From the NCBI GenBank assembly GCA_025141835.1, contig CP081102.1, positions 1,240,001-1,304,000 on the forward strand: DNA of 64,000 nucleotides. Direction: 5' to 3'. Position numbers and translations under genes: made by a program. The DNA is from Rhodobacteraceae bacterium M385 (lineage in GTDB: Bacteria > Pseudomonadota > Alphaproteobacteria > Rhodobacterales > Rhodobacteraceae). Numbering within the stretch: position 1 is the stretch's first letter; every line of letters begins with the position of its first letter. This document shows positions 15,349 to 23,842 of this stretch, in pieces. Below the pieces are notes generated by a model. That model did no database searches and had not been told where the DNA came from. It was given only the letters and a program-made list of their open reading frames with translations.

Positions 15349-16192
15349 CTACGCAGGATTGGTTCGAAGCTCGACCTCTGGCGCGTGAAGGCCCGCGCGC
15401 GAGAGTGTGAAAATTTCAAAACCATCCGATGTCACACCAATCGAATGCTCGAATTGGGCCGAAAGTGACTTGTCTCGCGTCACGGCCGTCCAATCGTCTG
15501 CAAGCATTTTTACGTCGGCGCGGCCCAGATTGATCATCGGTTCAACCGTAAAGATCATGCCCTCTCTCAGTTCCGGGCCGGTTCCAGCTCTGCCGAAGTT
15601 CAGGATGTTTGGGGAGTCATGAAAGACCTGACCGATGCCGTGGCCGCAAAGATCGCGGACCACCGAGCAGCGTTTGGAATGTGCGTAGGTCTGGATTGCA
15701 TGACCGATATCACCCAGTCGCGCACCTGGACGCACCGCCCTGATTCCCTTCATCATCGCCTCATGGGCGATCTGGATCAGGCGTTCAGCTGCGCGTTTCG
15801 GCTTTCCAACCATATACATCCGACTTGAATCGCCATACCATCCGTCATGGATCAGTGTGACATCGACGTTCACGATATCGCCGTCGCGCAGCTTCTTCTC
15901 GTTCGGGAATCCGTGGCAGACCACGTGGTTGACCGATGTACAGCAGGCGTATTGATACCCCTTGTAGCCCAATGTTGCGGGCATTGCGTCATGGGCGGCC
16001 GCAAACTCGAGGACGAAAGCGTCGATCTGTGCTAACGGGGACAAGATCCGACACGCCGTCGAGACATTTGGCCGTCAACTCACCTGCTCGGCGCATCCCC
16101 TTATAGGCATCCAGTCCGTAGAGTTTGATGGCTTCGGTTCTGCGGGCGTTGTACGCCTTTGGTGCGACCGGCTCGTTGATATAGCTGTTCAT
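15349..16192 (-). pseudogene. map: Type I methionine aminopeptidase, frameshifted second copy
   Basis: The gene starts at ATG 16192 behind GGGAGG with MNSYINEPVAPKAYNARRTE, reads to about DGVSDLVPVS, then shifts frame near 16035 and continues AQIDAFVLEFAAAHDAMPAT to the stop at 15349. All metal and catalytic positions are present downstream: VCHG, VNVDVTLIHDGWYGDSS, GHGIGQVFHDSP, FTVEPM and FEHSIGV. One base is missing (or two extra) at the junction, so it is either a young pseudogene or a sequencing error. Rhodobacterales usually carry another essential map, so loss would be tolerated. Confidence 0.75.
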
Positions 16193-16260
16193 CACTCGCC
16201 TCCCTGCGTATTCCACCGTGTAGCAACAAAGGTCAGATTGACCGGCAGTCAGTCACTGGT

Positions 16261-16290
16261 ATATGCGATTCATATACGATTCGTGTATAA
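16261..16290. promoter_or_regulatory. Iterated ATAT(G/A)CGATTC operator-like element
   Basis: ATATGCGATTC and ATATACGATTC are adjacent 11-bp direct repeats followed by GTGTATA, 20-50 bases upstream of the ParD-like antitoxin start. Iterons of this kind are typical self-regulatory operators of antitoxin genes. Confidence 0.45.
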
Positions 16291-16309
16291 GTATGCAGGA
16301 GGTGTGTCG

Positions 16310-16516
16310 ATGGGGATCGTGAAAATCGGGGACGATCTGCATGAGGAACTGCGCAAGTCCAGTTCGGTCATGTGCCGTTCGATCAATGCGCAGGCCGAAT
16401 TCTGGATGAAGGTCGGTATGCTTGCCGAAGCAAACCCGACCTTGCCCTTTAAGGAGATTATGGCGCAGCAACTCAAGAACGCCGATGTGCAGGTGCCGGA
16501 GATCGAAGCAGCCTGA
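16310..16516 (+). CDS. ParD-like antitoxin / small DNA-binding protein
   Basis: A 68-residue protein from the ATG at 16310 with a strong AGGAGG ribosome site. The sequence MGIVKIGDDLHEELRKSSSVMCRSINAQAEFWMK is the short strand plus helix of ribbon-helix-helix ParD-like proteins (PF11903 type). No toxin gene lies on either side: the next gene is a decayed aminopeptidase on one side and an autotransporter 685 bases away on the other. It is therefore an orphan antitoxin or a stand-alone regulator. Confidence 0.6.
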   Translation: MGIVKIGDDLHEELRKSSSVMCRSINAQAEFWMKVGMLAEANPTLPFKEIMAQQLKNADVQVPEIEAA

Positions 16517-17200
16517 AACTCGATGCTCCCGCTGTAGGGTTGCGAGTTGGGCGAAGCGGTCGTCTGCCAGGCGGCATCTAACGGCATCTTTGTCCGGACA
16601 GCGGACCTTAAGCGGACATTAATGCTGCGCAATTGTCTAATGTCCGCTTCGGGGAAACTGCGCCGCAGCGTCTAGCCTATGGTGAACGGCAGCAATGGGC
16701 AGGAAGCGACCGGCATCCCTCCGATCAACACAAAGGGCGGAAAGCGGACGTTTGCTGCGCGGAGCTTGGACGTCTGCTACGTGGACAAAGCACGTGAAAT
16801 TCCAACACAACTCTTATTGTCTGAATTCATCAGATCAAGGCCGCGGTGAAAGCACCAAGAACGATGCTCGGCGGACTGCGTTTTACGCGCTGCAATCACC
16901 ATAACGCACGGACCACTTTCAGGGGACGCGGCGCCGGATGCGCAGGTGAAGGTGGTGACGGGTTTGGCGATCAGGGTAATTTAACGGTGGGTGAGAAGAA
17001 GGGCCAGAGGTGCGTTCGCCTACTTGTGGTCGCGGGACAGACATGAATCTAACACAACATGTGGCTTGAAGCGCACACAGGCGAAGGCATTGGAAACAGG
17101 CACTATTGTTTTTCTGTAGCTAGGCGATTTTTCGCTTATAGGGTGTGGGTAACTACATGAGCCGCGCGTTGTGCGTGGTTGCAAATAAAAGGGTGAGCAG
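16517..17200. other. Gene-free region with dispersed repeats
   Basis: 684 bases with no believable gene. Positions 16560-16680 and 16722-16756 carry GCGGACATT / AAGGGCGGAAAGCGGAC-type segments that resemble copies at 7189-7224, 21.2 kb and 22.3 kb. The ribosome site of the autotransporter (GGGTGAG) ends the region. Confidence 0.5.
16722..16756. repeat. Dispersed intergenic repeat copy
   Basis: CGATCAACACAAAGGGCGGA followed by AAGCGGACGTTTGCTG aligns almost base for base with 7189-7224. The pair lie about 9.5 kb apart in otherwise unrelated intergenic DNA. Confidence 0.6.
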
Positions 17201-18598
17201 ATGAGGAATTTGGGAATCGCGGCAGTCTTGGCCGCGTCAACGTCGTTGACCGGAGGCGCGGTTTGGTCACAAACGACATTGGTCACCGACATCATCGTGG
17301 ATGGTACGCCCTTCGCGGCCTCGCCATCTTATTATGCCTATAGTGTGACGCAAGTTACGGTTGTAGACGCGTCCATCATATCAGCGGATACTACGCAAAA
17401 TCTGATCACCGGCTACAACGACAATCATTTTGGGATTAGCTACAATCTGTTTGCGGCGAATGCGGATGTAAGTGCTTTGCCATTCTCTTCTGCGGCTATT
17501 TCAGGCGCTCTAGCCAGCGGGACGGATACCACTGACGCCTCTGTTGCGCTTTTGACAGGTCAGGGAATTACCAACGGGCAATATCAGCTGGTCGTTTCGA
17601 TGAATCACTATGACGGATATTCTTCCCACGAGATCACGGCGATTCTGAACGGTATGATCCTTGGCTGGGGCCCGTCGCAGCAGGCCGAACTTGCAGCTAT
17701 GCTGTCCGCCTCCGGCGGCGCGGCGCGGCTGATCGTCGTGGACGCGGGCGGTGTGGCACGTGATCTGGGGCAGGTAAGCCTTGCCACCCGCGACGCCACC
17801 GGCGGCTTCGTGCGCGGTGTGGACGGGACGGTGACGGCCTCCACCCAAAGCGCACCCGGCTTGGTGGGCGGCCTTTACACATGGGCGGATGTTACCAGCT
17901 TCCGCTCCACAGAGACCGGCGGCGGCACGAACGCGGTTGGAGGGTCTGGCTTCGCCATCGGCGCGGATATCGGCATCGGCCCGGACATGGTCGCGGGCCT
18001 ATCGCTTGGATTCTCTGAGATCAATGCCAGCGACGGCGCCTTCAGCCAGGAAGGGCAGATGACCTATCTGCAACCCTACCTCAGCTACCGCGCGGGCAAC
18101 TGGCACGGCAACGCGAGCCTGATGTACGGCGTGGGATCGTTCGACCAGACCTCCACCGGGGGCACAGGCACCGCGGATATATCCCTGACGGCGGTGACGT
18201 TCGAGGGCGGTTATGACTATGCGCTGGCCGAGGAGTTTACCCTTACGCCAACCCTTGGATTGCTGCACGGCCAGCAGGAGATCGAGGGGACGGGCGGCAC
18301 GCTGACGACATCCGAGACCTATCAGTTCTCCCAAGGGTCACTGGGCGCACGGATCACCTTCGACGGCCCCGATGGGTCGCTGTTTGCGGGTCTCCACGCA
18401 GATTACCTGACGCAGGACGCGGGCGTTGTGCTGGTTGAGGATCTGTTGGCGGACGATGGCTGGACGGGCCGGGTTGAGCTGGGTGGGTCCACCGATCTGG
18501 GCAACGGTCTGGGTCTTGCGACCTCGGTTAACCTAAGCGGGTTGGGCGGCGACATGCGCACCATCGCAGGCGGGTTGCGCGTGGCATTCACTTTCTGA
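17201..18598 (+). CDS. Autotransporter domain-containing outer-membrane protein
   Basis: A 465-residue protein with an N-terminal signal peptide (NLGIAAVLAASTSLTGGAVWS), a passenger of about 200 residues, and a C-terminal beta-barrel of about 240 residues. The barrel shows alternating aromatic strands (GFAIGADIGIGPDMVAGLSLGFS, YLQPYLSYRAGNWHGNASLMYG) and ends in the terminal Phe (GGLRVAFTF) required for BamA recognition. The short passenger has no recognisable enzymatic motif. It stands alone and ends in a strong terminator. It is probably a surface adhesin or secreted factor. Confidence 0.82.
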   Translation: MRNLGIAAVLAASTSLTGGAVWSQTTLVTDIIVDGTPFAASPSYYAYSVTQVTVVDASIISADTTQNLITGYNDNHFGISYNLFAANADVSALPFSSAAISGALASGTDTTDASVALLTGQGITNGQYQLVVSMNHYDGYSSHEITAILNGMILGWGPSQQAELAAMLSASGGAARLIVVDAGGVARDLGQVSLATRDATGGFVRGVDGTVTASTQSAPGLVGGLYTWADVTSFRSTETGGGTNAVGGSGFAIGADIGIGPDMVAGLSLGFSEINASDGAFSQEGQMTYLQPYLSYRAGNWHGNASLMYGVGSFDQTSTGGTGTADISLTAVTFEGGYDYALAEEFTLTPTLGLLHGQQEIEGTGGTLTTSETYQFSQGSLGARITFDGPDGSLFAGLHADYLTQDAGVVLVEDLLADDGWTGRVELGGSTDLGNGLGLATSVNLSGLGGDMRTIAGGLRVAFTF

Positions 18599-18622
18599 GA
18601 TCTGCGAATGGTGACACGAAGA

Positions 18623-18648
18623 GCCGCCCTGTGATGGGGCGGCTTTTT
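18623..18648 (+). terminator. Rho-independent terminator of the autotransporter gene
   Basis: GCCGCCC-TGTGAT-GGGGCGGC followed by TTTTT, starting 25 bases after the stop codon. Confidence 0.88.
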
Positions 18649-19043
18649 GCGTCGCATCACAGCTAAAGGCCAGTTTTATGACGCTTTTGATCAGCACGGA
18701 GTCCACAGGCGAGGCTTGCCTTAGAATTGAAAAGCAGTCACTTCGGACGCCGGCAGTACCTCGATTGAGGGTCTATCGGTGTGCACAGTGCTTTTGAGAA
18801 GGTCGACATAGTCGTGCGCAACCTGCCGTAGGAAGATACGTTAAACCGTGAAGCGAGACGACTGGCTGGTATTGTTACGTTGCCGTTGATGCAGATTTCA
18901 GCATTCGGCCTTTTGGGTAAAACCGGCCCTTCGCTGCAACTAGGGTGAGTGGCAGCTATGGGCCGTGAGTTGAATTTTTCCTATCGCCAGACTGCAGCGC
19001 TCCACGATTGCTACTAGCTTCGTTTCGAAAGTCAGAGTGCTGC
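18649..19043. other. Intergenic region without recognisable gene
   Basis: About 400 bases with stops in all frames. A segment near 18905-18975 (GGCCTTTTGGGTAAAACCGG, CTTCGCTGCA) resembles the dispersed repeats seen elsewhere. Nothing else is supported. Confidence 0.4.
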
Positions 19044-19072
19044 TTGACATTTAGCTCTACTCGTAACTATTG
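19044..19072 (+). promoter_or_regulatory. Probable promoter of the Rrf2 operon
   Basis: TTGACA at 19044-19049 is a perfect -35; ACTATTG around 19066-19072 is a plausible -10 at 16-17 bases. The start codon at 19080 would give a very short leader, leaving room for Rrf2 autorepression over the promoter. Confidence 0.45.
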
Positions 19073-19079
19073 AAATTAC

Positions 19080-19529
19080 ATGAAGCGTGATAGTCGTCTC
19101 TCCTCGGTTCTGCATGCGCTCCTCCATATGGCGGAGCGTGAATGTGCCTTGACATCTGAAGAGCTGGCAAAATGCCTCGTAACAAACCCCGTTGTTGTTC
19201 GACGAACGATGGGTTTTTTGCGGGATGCCGGTATCGTTACCTCGGATCGTGGTCATGCTGGAGGGTGGCGCATCACGGCCGACCTTAACACAGTCTCGCT
19301 GCGCCAGTTGCATGATGCCTTGGGCGAGCCCGCACTGTTTGCCGTCGGAAACCGCAAAGAGGCGCCGGAATGTCTGGTCGAACAGACCGTCAACGCGGCG
19401 CTGGACCAAAGTTTTGCCGAGGCCGAGGCCCTGCTTCTCGCACGCTTTGGAGAAATCACCCTTTCCGACCTCGCCGCGGATTTCGCTACGCGATACGCCG
19501 CCCGGCTCAACAAAAAGAACGCTGAATGA
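19080..19529 (+). CDS. Rrf2 family transcriptional regulator
   Basis: A 149-residue Rrf2 protein: an N-terminal winged HTH (LHMAERECALTSEELAKCLVTNPVVVRRTMGFLRDAGIV), the conserved wing GHAGGWRI, and a C-terminal dimerisation helix. Only Cys98 lies in the region where IscR/NsrR carry three Fe-S ligands, so an Fe-S cluster is unlikely. It may instead sense thiol oxidation through Cys22, Cys32 or Cys98. It overlaps the downstream flavoprotein by four bases (ATGA), so it is its likely regulator. Confidence 0.85.
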   Translation: MKRDSRLSSVLHALLHMAERECALTSEELAKCLVTNPVVVRRTMGFLRDAGIVTSDRGHAGGWRITADLNTVSLRQLHDALGEPALFAVGNRKEAPECLVEQTVNAALDQSFAEAEALLLARFGEITLSDLAADFATRYAARLNKKNAE

Positions 19530-20422
19530 TACACGATGTTATCGTCATCGGGGGAAGCTACGCCGGAATGGCAGCCTCCCTCCAGCTTCTGCGTGCGCGC
19601 AGATCCGTGCTTGTTATCGACGCTGGAAAGCGGCGCAACCGCACCGCCAGTTATTCCCACGGGTTCCTAGGGCAGGATGGTGTCGATCCCGCCGTCATCG
19701 CTCGTGATGCCCGCCATCAGTTGGAGGCCTATCCGACCCTCACTTGGGTCGAGGGCGAGGCTGCCGCCGTCGCCGGAGAACATGACCGGTTCGAAGTGGC
19801 ATCCGCCGAAGGCCAAACCTACCTCGGTCGCCGCGTTCTTTTTGCGACCGGCGTGAAGGACCACTTGCCAGCAATCGACGGGCTGACTGAGCGTTGGGGG
19901 CAATCCGTCTTTCATTGCCCGTATTGCCATGGCTACGAACTTGATAAAGGCCGTATCGGCGTCATTGCCTCCGGTCCGATGTCGTCGCATCAGGCCGAGC
20001 TACTGGCCGAATGGGGCACGGTCACTTTTTTCACCAACGGTGCCCTGATGTTGGAACCTGACGTCCGGCAAGCGCTGGGATTTAAGGGTATTACCGTCGA
20101 AGACACCCCCATCCGCACGCTCGCTGGAGATGCCGATGTGCAGTTGAGTGATGGCCGGACCTTCACATTTTCCGGTCTTTTTGTTGCACCGACTGTAAAG
20201 CCTACTACTCCGTTGCCAGCCACTCTGGGCTGTGACATCGCAGAAGGACCGATGGGCCAGATGATCGCGGTTAACGGGTCAAAAGAAACCACAGTACGGG
20301 GCGTATATGGCTGCGGTGACGCAGCCATGATGCCGCATTCCTTGTCTCTTGCTGTCGGTGACGGTGCCATGGCTGGTCTGCACATTCACCGAACTCTGGT
20401 TTGGCCAGACATGCAGCCATGA
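19526..20422 (+). CDS. Thioredoxin reductase-like NAD(P)/FAD oxidoreductase (CPYC)
   Basis: A 298-residue protein with the FAD motif VIVIGGSYAGMAASLQL, the redox pair Cys131-Pro-Tyr-Cys134 in FHCPYCHGYELD, a second nucleotide-binding half, and YGCGDAA near the C-terminus. The size and CPYC (rather than CATC) place it in the thioredoxin-reductase-like/TrxB-fold disulfide oxidoreductases commonly encoded beside small-molecule methyltransferases. The operon with an Rrf2 regulator and a SAM methyltransferase suggests a redox-stress or detoxification role. The substrate is unknown. Confidence 0.8.
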   Translation: MIHDVIVIGGSYAGMAASLQLLRARRSVLVIDAGKRRNRTASYSHGFLGQDGVDPAVIARDARHQLEAYPTLTWVEGEAAAVAGEHDRFEVASAEGQTYLGRRVLFATGVKDHLPAIDGLTERWGQSVFHCPYCHGYELDKGRIGVIASGPMSSHQAELLAEWGTVTFFTNGALMLEPDVRQALGFKGITVEDTPIRTLAGDADVQLSDGRTFTFSGLFVAPTVKPTTPLPATLGCDIAEGPMGQMIAVNGSKETTVRGVYGCGDAAMMPHSLSLAVGDGAMAGLHIHRTLVWPDMQP

Positions 20423-20433
20423 AGATGTGAAGC

Positions 20434-21105
20434 ATGAGCAATCATCCATTCACACAGGATGCCGCCGGATACGCGGAAAAGACGGCACGTCTCGTCCCCG
20501 GCCTGCCGGACGTTTACCGCATGGCCGGGGTTTTGCTTGCCGAACATGTGCCGCCTTCTGGCCGCGTGATGGTCGTAGGTGCGGGAGGAGGATTGGAGTT
20601 GAAAGTCTTCTCCGACATGCAGCCCGGATGGCATTTTGACGGCATCGACCCTTCGGCGGAAATGATCGATCAGGCACGTGTCACGCTCGGCGATCAGCTT
20701 GACCGCGTATCCTTCACCCGAGGCTATATCGACGATGCGCCAGATGGCCCTTTTGACGGCGCAACCTGTTTGCTGACGCTTCACTTCCTGCCACGCGAAG
20801 AGCGCTTGAGGACGTTGCAGCAGATCGCGCGTCGTTTGGGTTCAGGGGCTCCGCTAGTCGTGCTGCATCACAGTGTGCAAGAGGGTGTGGAACGGCATAT
20901 TTGGCTACGACGGAACGCGGCAATGATGGTATCCCATGGCATGCCCCCCGAGCAGGCGGCAAAGAGTATTGAGACGCTGAAGACACGCCTGCCGATCCTA
21001 TCGCCGCAACAAGACCAAGCCATTTTGGCAGAGGCAGGATTCACCGACATTCAGCTGTTCTATGCCGCGTTCACCTTCAAGGGCTGGGTCGGCTATCGGG
21101 ATTGA
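20434..21105 (+). CDS. Class I SAM-dependent methyltransferase
   Basis: A 223-residue protein with the SAM-binding motif VMVVGAGGGLELKVF, the acidic post-II position in FDGIDPSAEMIDQA and motif IV ATCLLTLHFLPREERL. The substrate is not evident. It follows the CPYC flavoprotein by 11 bases and closes the three-gene operon. Confidence 0.8.
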   Translation: MSNHPFTQDAAGYAEKTARLVPGLPDVYRMAGVLLAEHVPPSGRVMVVGAGGGLELKVFSDMQPGWHFDGIDPSAEMIDQARVTLGDQLDRVSFTRGYIDDAPDGPFDGATCLLTLHFLPREERLRTLQQIARRLGSGAPLVVLHHSVQEGVERHIWLRRNAAMMVSHGMPPEQAAKSIETLKTRLPILSPQQDQAILAEAGFTDIQLFYAAFTFKGWVGYRD

Positions 21106-21465
21106 TCGACAGCACTGGTCGACAAGGTCCCGCAGTGCAGACCTTGTCGACCCCGATTGCTGCGCAATCTATTAATGACTGCTTCGAAGTGGCTGCGGTG
21201 TTGCGACGGGCCGATCCGCTAACGGCGGCTAAGGGCCGGAAGCGACGAAGGACTGGCAGGAAGACGCTGCGTCGCAGCGACCGGCAACTTCGAGCCCAGA
21301 ATGACTGATGCTGTGTCATGTTGGAATGACTGCTGTACGAAGGATAGCCGGAAAGGTCCGGCTTTACTTGTTTCATAAGGGTTGGGTGTCGCAACGGGCT
21401 TCTTTGCGTTTGTACAGAGCAATGGCCAATGGCATCTTGAGAGAGAACACCGAGCAGGAGCAACA
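21106..21465. other. Intergenic region with degenerate dispersed repeats
   Basis: No gene is supported. 21180-21300 contains GCGACGGGCCGATCCGC, AAGGGCCGGAAGCGACGAAG and GCTGCGTCGCAGCGACCGG, related in style to the GCGGACATT/AAGGGCCGGA repeats at 16.6 and 22.3 kb. AGGAG at 21456-21460 serves the next gene. Confidence 0.4.
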
Positions 21466-22161
21466 ATGTTAATTCAAGTTGGCGATGATCGCACCTCAGA
21501 CATTGATTTGGTTCTGGCAGGCCTTTTGTCCTCAATAGCAGGGGCGCTAAACGCCGTCGGATTCCTTATTGCAGGGACGTTTACAGCGAATATGACGGGC
21601 AACATTTCGGCCTTTGCTGACGGCTTTGCAAATGGTGCCGTCGTTATGTCGATGTCGTTCTTGGGTCTGGTCGCAGCGTTTATCTTTGGTGCAAGCATAG
21701 CGGCCTTGGTCATACAAGCGGGAGAAAAAAGGAACCTTCGGTCAATCTACGCCCTCGCAATAACTGCCGAGGCCGTCATACTTCTGCTGATTGGCGCGGC
21801 GCTTATTCTGTCGTTCGCTCACCCTCATGAGACATTTCCAGTCATTGTTCTCAGTTTCGTAATGGGACTTCAAAACGCAGTCACGACGATGATCTCACGG
21901 GCGCGGGTACGCACAACCCATGTGTCAGGAATGGCAACCGATATAGGAATCGAGCTGGTGGCTATAGTAGGTGACGCAAAGTCTCGCACAGATGCCTCGC
22001 CAAAGCTCAAACTACACAGCTTGACCCTCGTCAGCTTTACGATTGGGGGCGTCTGCGGGGCGCTACTGTTTCAACTTGTAGGGAGTTGGTTGTTTATGAT
22101 CGCCGCTTCTGTGTTGTTGCTCATAGCTGTCCCTGAAGCCCTCCGAGCGCATCGTACCTGA
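21466..22161 (+). CDS. YoaK/DUF1275 family membrane protein
   Basis: A 231-residue protein with six hydrophobic segments. It starts at ATG 21466 behind AGGAG, with LVLAGLLSSIAGALNAVGFL, the hallmark FTANMTGNISAFADGF and a central GLQNAVTTMISRARVRTTHVSGMATDIG. These NMTGN and RTTHVSG motifs define the family. Its function is unknown; a transport role has been proposed for the family. It is a monocistronic gene. Confidence 0.82.
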   Translation: MLIQVGDDRTSDIDLVLAGLLSSIAGALNAVGFLIAGTFTANMTGNISAFADGFANGAVVMSMSFLGLVAAFIFGASIAALVIQAGEKRNLRSIYALAITAEAVILLLIGAALILSFAHPHETFPVIVLSFVMGLQNAVTTMISRARVRTTHVSGMATDIGIELVAIVGDAKSRTDASPKLKLHSLTLVSFTIGGVCGALLFQLVGSWLFMIAASVLLLIAVPEALRAHRT

Positions 22162-22299
22162 CTTCAGCTTCTGACTCCCGAAAATGACCGCCTATTGAAC
22201 GGTTTGCTGAACCGGACATTGGCGAACTTGAAGCGAAGGTCTGAAAGGCCCGCTCTGCCGACCTCCACCCTTCGAGAATGCTGACGATGAACGAATGGC

Positions 22300-22400
22300 C
22301 GCTCTGGTGAAGCTGCACCGCAGCGCTCAGCCACGTAGCGAATGTCCGGTAAGGGCCGGGAGTGACTTTGGACCAAGGGCGGAAAGCGAACGAGAAATAC
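22300..22400. repeat. Dispersed intergenic repeat, degenerate copy
   Basis: GCTGCACCGCAGCGCTCAG, GTAGCGAATGTCCGGTAAGG and CCAAGGGCGGAAAGCGAAC resemble the 16.6-16.76 kb and 7.2 kb copies. The whole 22162-22579 gap holds no gene that I can support. Confidence 0.45.
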
Positions 22401-22579
22401 AGATGGGAGTATTACAAGACCGCAGATGGAAGCAGCCATCCACTGCAAGTAAACTCAAAGTTGGCTCAGTGAGAAAAACTGCCGAAGATCGATTACCCTA
22501 GATTACTTGAAGTCTCTGAAAATTCCGTCCCTTTTGGGCATAGAGTTAACGATAAAGTCGTTTCTGGCTGGAGGAATTA

Positions 22580-23842
22580 ATGCTTCCAGCAGTTGGCGGT
22601 TGGGTAGCAAAAGGTTATTGTAAATTCATGCCGTCCTATACCGTTAACCAAGCACGCTTTCTTTCGGACCTTCATTCCCTCCGCCGGTTTGGCGCGGATG
22701 GAAGCGGGGTGCGAAGGCGCGCGTTCTCAAAGGTGGATTTACAAGCGCGGGATTGGATGGCGAAACGCATGTCCGAGGCCGGCTTAGTTCCCCACTTCGA
22801 CCCTGTCGGAAACCTCTTCGGTCTCGCACCTGGCAAATCGTTATTGATTGGATCTCACTCCGACACCCAGCCAGAGGGCGGTTGGCTTGACGGCGCTTTG
22901 GGTGTCATCGCAGGTCTGGAAATAGCGCGCGCTTCAATTGAGGTTGGCGGACCGCCCATATCTGTCGTTAGTTTTCAGGATGAAGAGGGGCGCTTCGGCG
23001 CACTCACTGGCAGTTCGGTCTGGTCTGGAAAGCTGGATCTGGCCAGTGCCGACAGCCTTGTAGCAGACGACGGTACTCGGTTTGCGGATGCGCGAAAGAC
23101 CCTCGGCAATCGCGAGGGCGGCTTTATCGATCCCGAACGCTTCACCGGGTTTCTCGAATTGCATATCGAACAGGGCCCGAACCTGGACCAATCTGGTGAA
23201 TCAATCGGCGTCGTCACTGGCATCGTCGGTTCCCGACAGCTTCGGATCACAGTGCAGGGCCAGCAAAACCATGCGGGCACTACCCCGATGGCGATGCGGC
23301 GTGATGCGCTGACAACAGTGTCGAGGTTCGCTGCGAAACTGGAAGATGCCTTTGCCAACGTGATTACACCTCAGACGGTTTGGACCATCGGGCAGTTGCA
23401 TCTACACCCCAATGTTCCATCCATCGTTCCTGGCCGCGCCGTTTTCACTCTGCAATGGCGCGATGTGGATGAGGATCGGCTCGAGCGGATGGACCGCATA
23501 ATTGCCGATGTTGTCGCCGCAACAGCCCGTCACACTGGATGTGAGATCACAATAGAACACTTGCGCCAGACGCTGGTGCCTGTCCCGATGGACGGTACGA
23601 TGAAATCCGCGCTATCGGACGCCGCAAGGGACATCGCGCCTGGGCGTTGGAGGTCGATGCCGTCCGGCGCGCTTCACGATGCTTCCAACATCGCGGCGTT
23701 GATGCCGGTGGGGATGCTGTTCGTCCCCTCCATCAACGGTATTTCTCATGCGTTTGAGGAAGATACCGCCGAGGCTGACCTCGTGGACGGCCTCAAGGTG
23801 CTGGCTGTTGCGGCACAGCGATTGGCGGGTGGCGCAGGCTAG
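22580..23842 (+). CDS. M20 family Zn-dependent hydrolase (N-carbamoyl-L-amino acid / allantoate amidohydrolase type)
   Basis: A 420-residue protein; GGAGGAATTA-ATG at 22580 is an ideal start, with ATG 22628 as an alternative. Metal-ligand motifs are LLIGSHSDTQPEGGWLDGALGV, FQDEEGRFG, FLELHIEQGP and a C-terminal GISHAFEE. The dimerisation domain has QQNHAGTTPMAMRRDAL. This set is diagnostic for the carbamoylase/allantoate amidohydrolase branch, which releases ammonia from ureido or carbamoyl acids. It converges on a peptide-type ABC ATPase gene, overlapping it by four bases. Confidence 0.85.
   Translation: MLPAVGGWVAKGYCKFMPSYTVNQARFLSDLHSLRRFGADGSGVRRRAFSKVDLQARDWMAKRMSEAGLVPHFDPVGNLFGLAPGKSLLIGSHSDTQPEGGWLDGALGVIAGLEIARASIEVGGPPISVVSFQDEEGRFGALTGSSVWSGKLDLASADSLVADDGTRFADARKTLGNREGGFIDPERFTGFLELHIEQGPNLDQSGESIGVVTGIVGSRQLRITVQGQQNHAGTTPMAMRRDALTTVSRFAAKLEDAFANVITPQTVWTIGQLHLHPNVPSIVPGRAVFTLQWRDVDEDRLERMDRIIADVVAATARHTGCEITIEHLRQTLVPVPMDGTMKSALSDAARDIAPGRWRSMPSGALHDASNIAALMPVGMLFVPSINGISHAFEEDTAEADLVDGLKVLAVAAQRLAGGAG

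Noticed and set aside
16517..17200. A toxin gene partner for the ParD-like protein
   Set aside because: Small frames here lack a start, a ribosome site and any RelE/ParE-like pattern.
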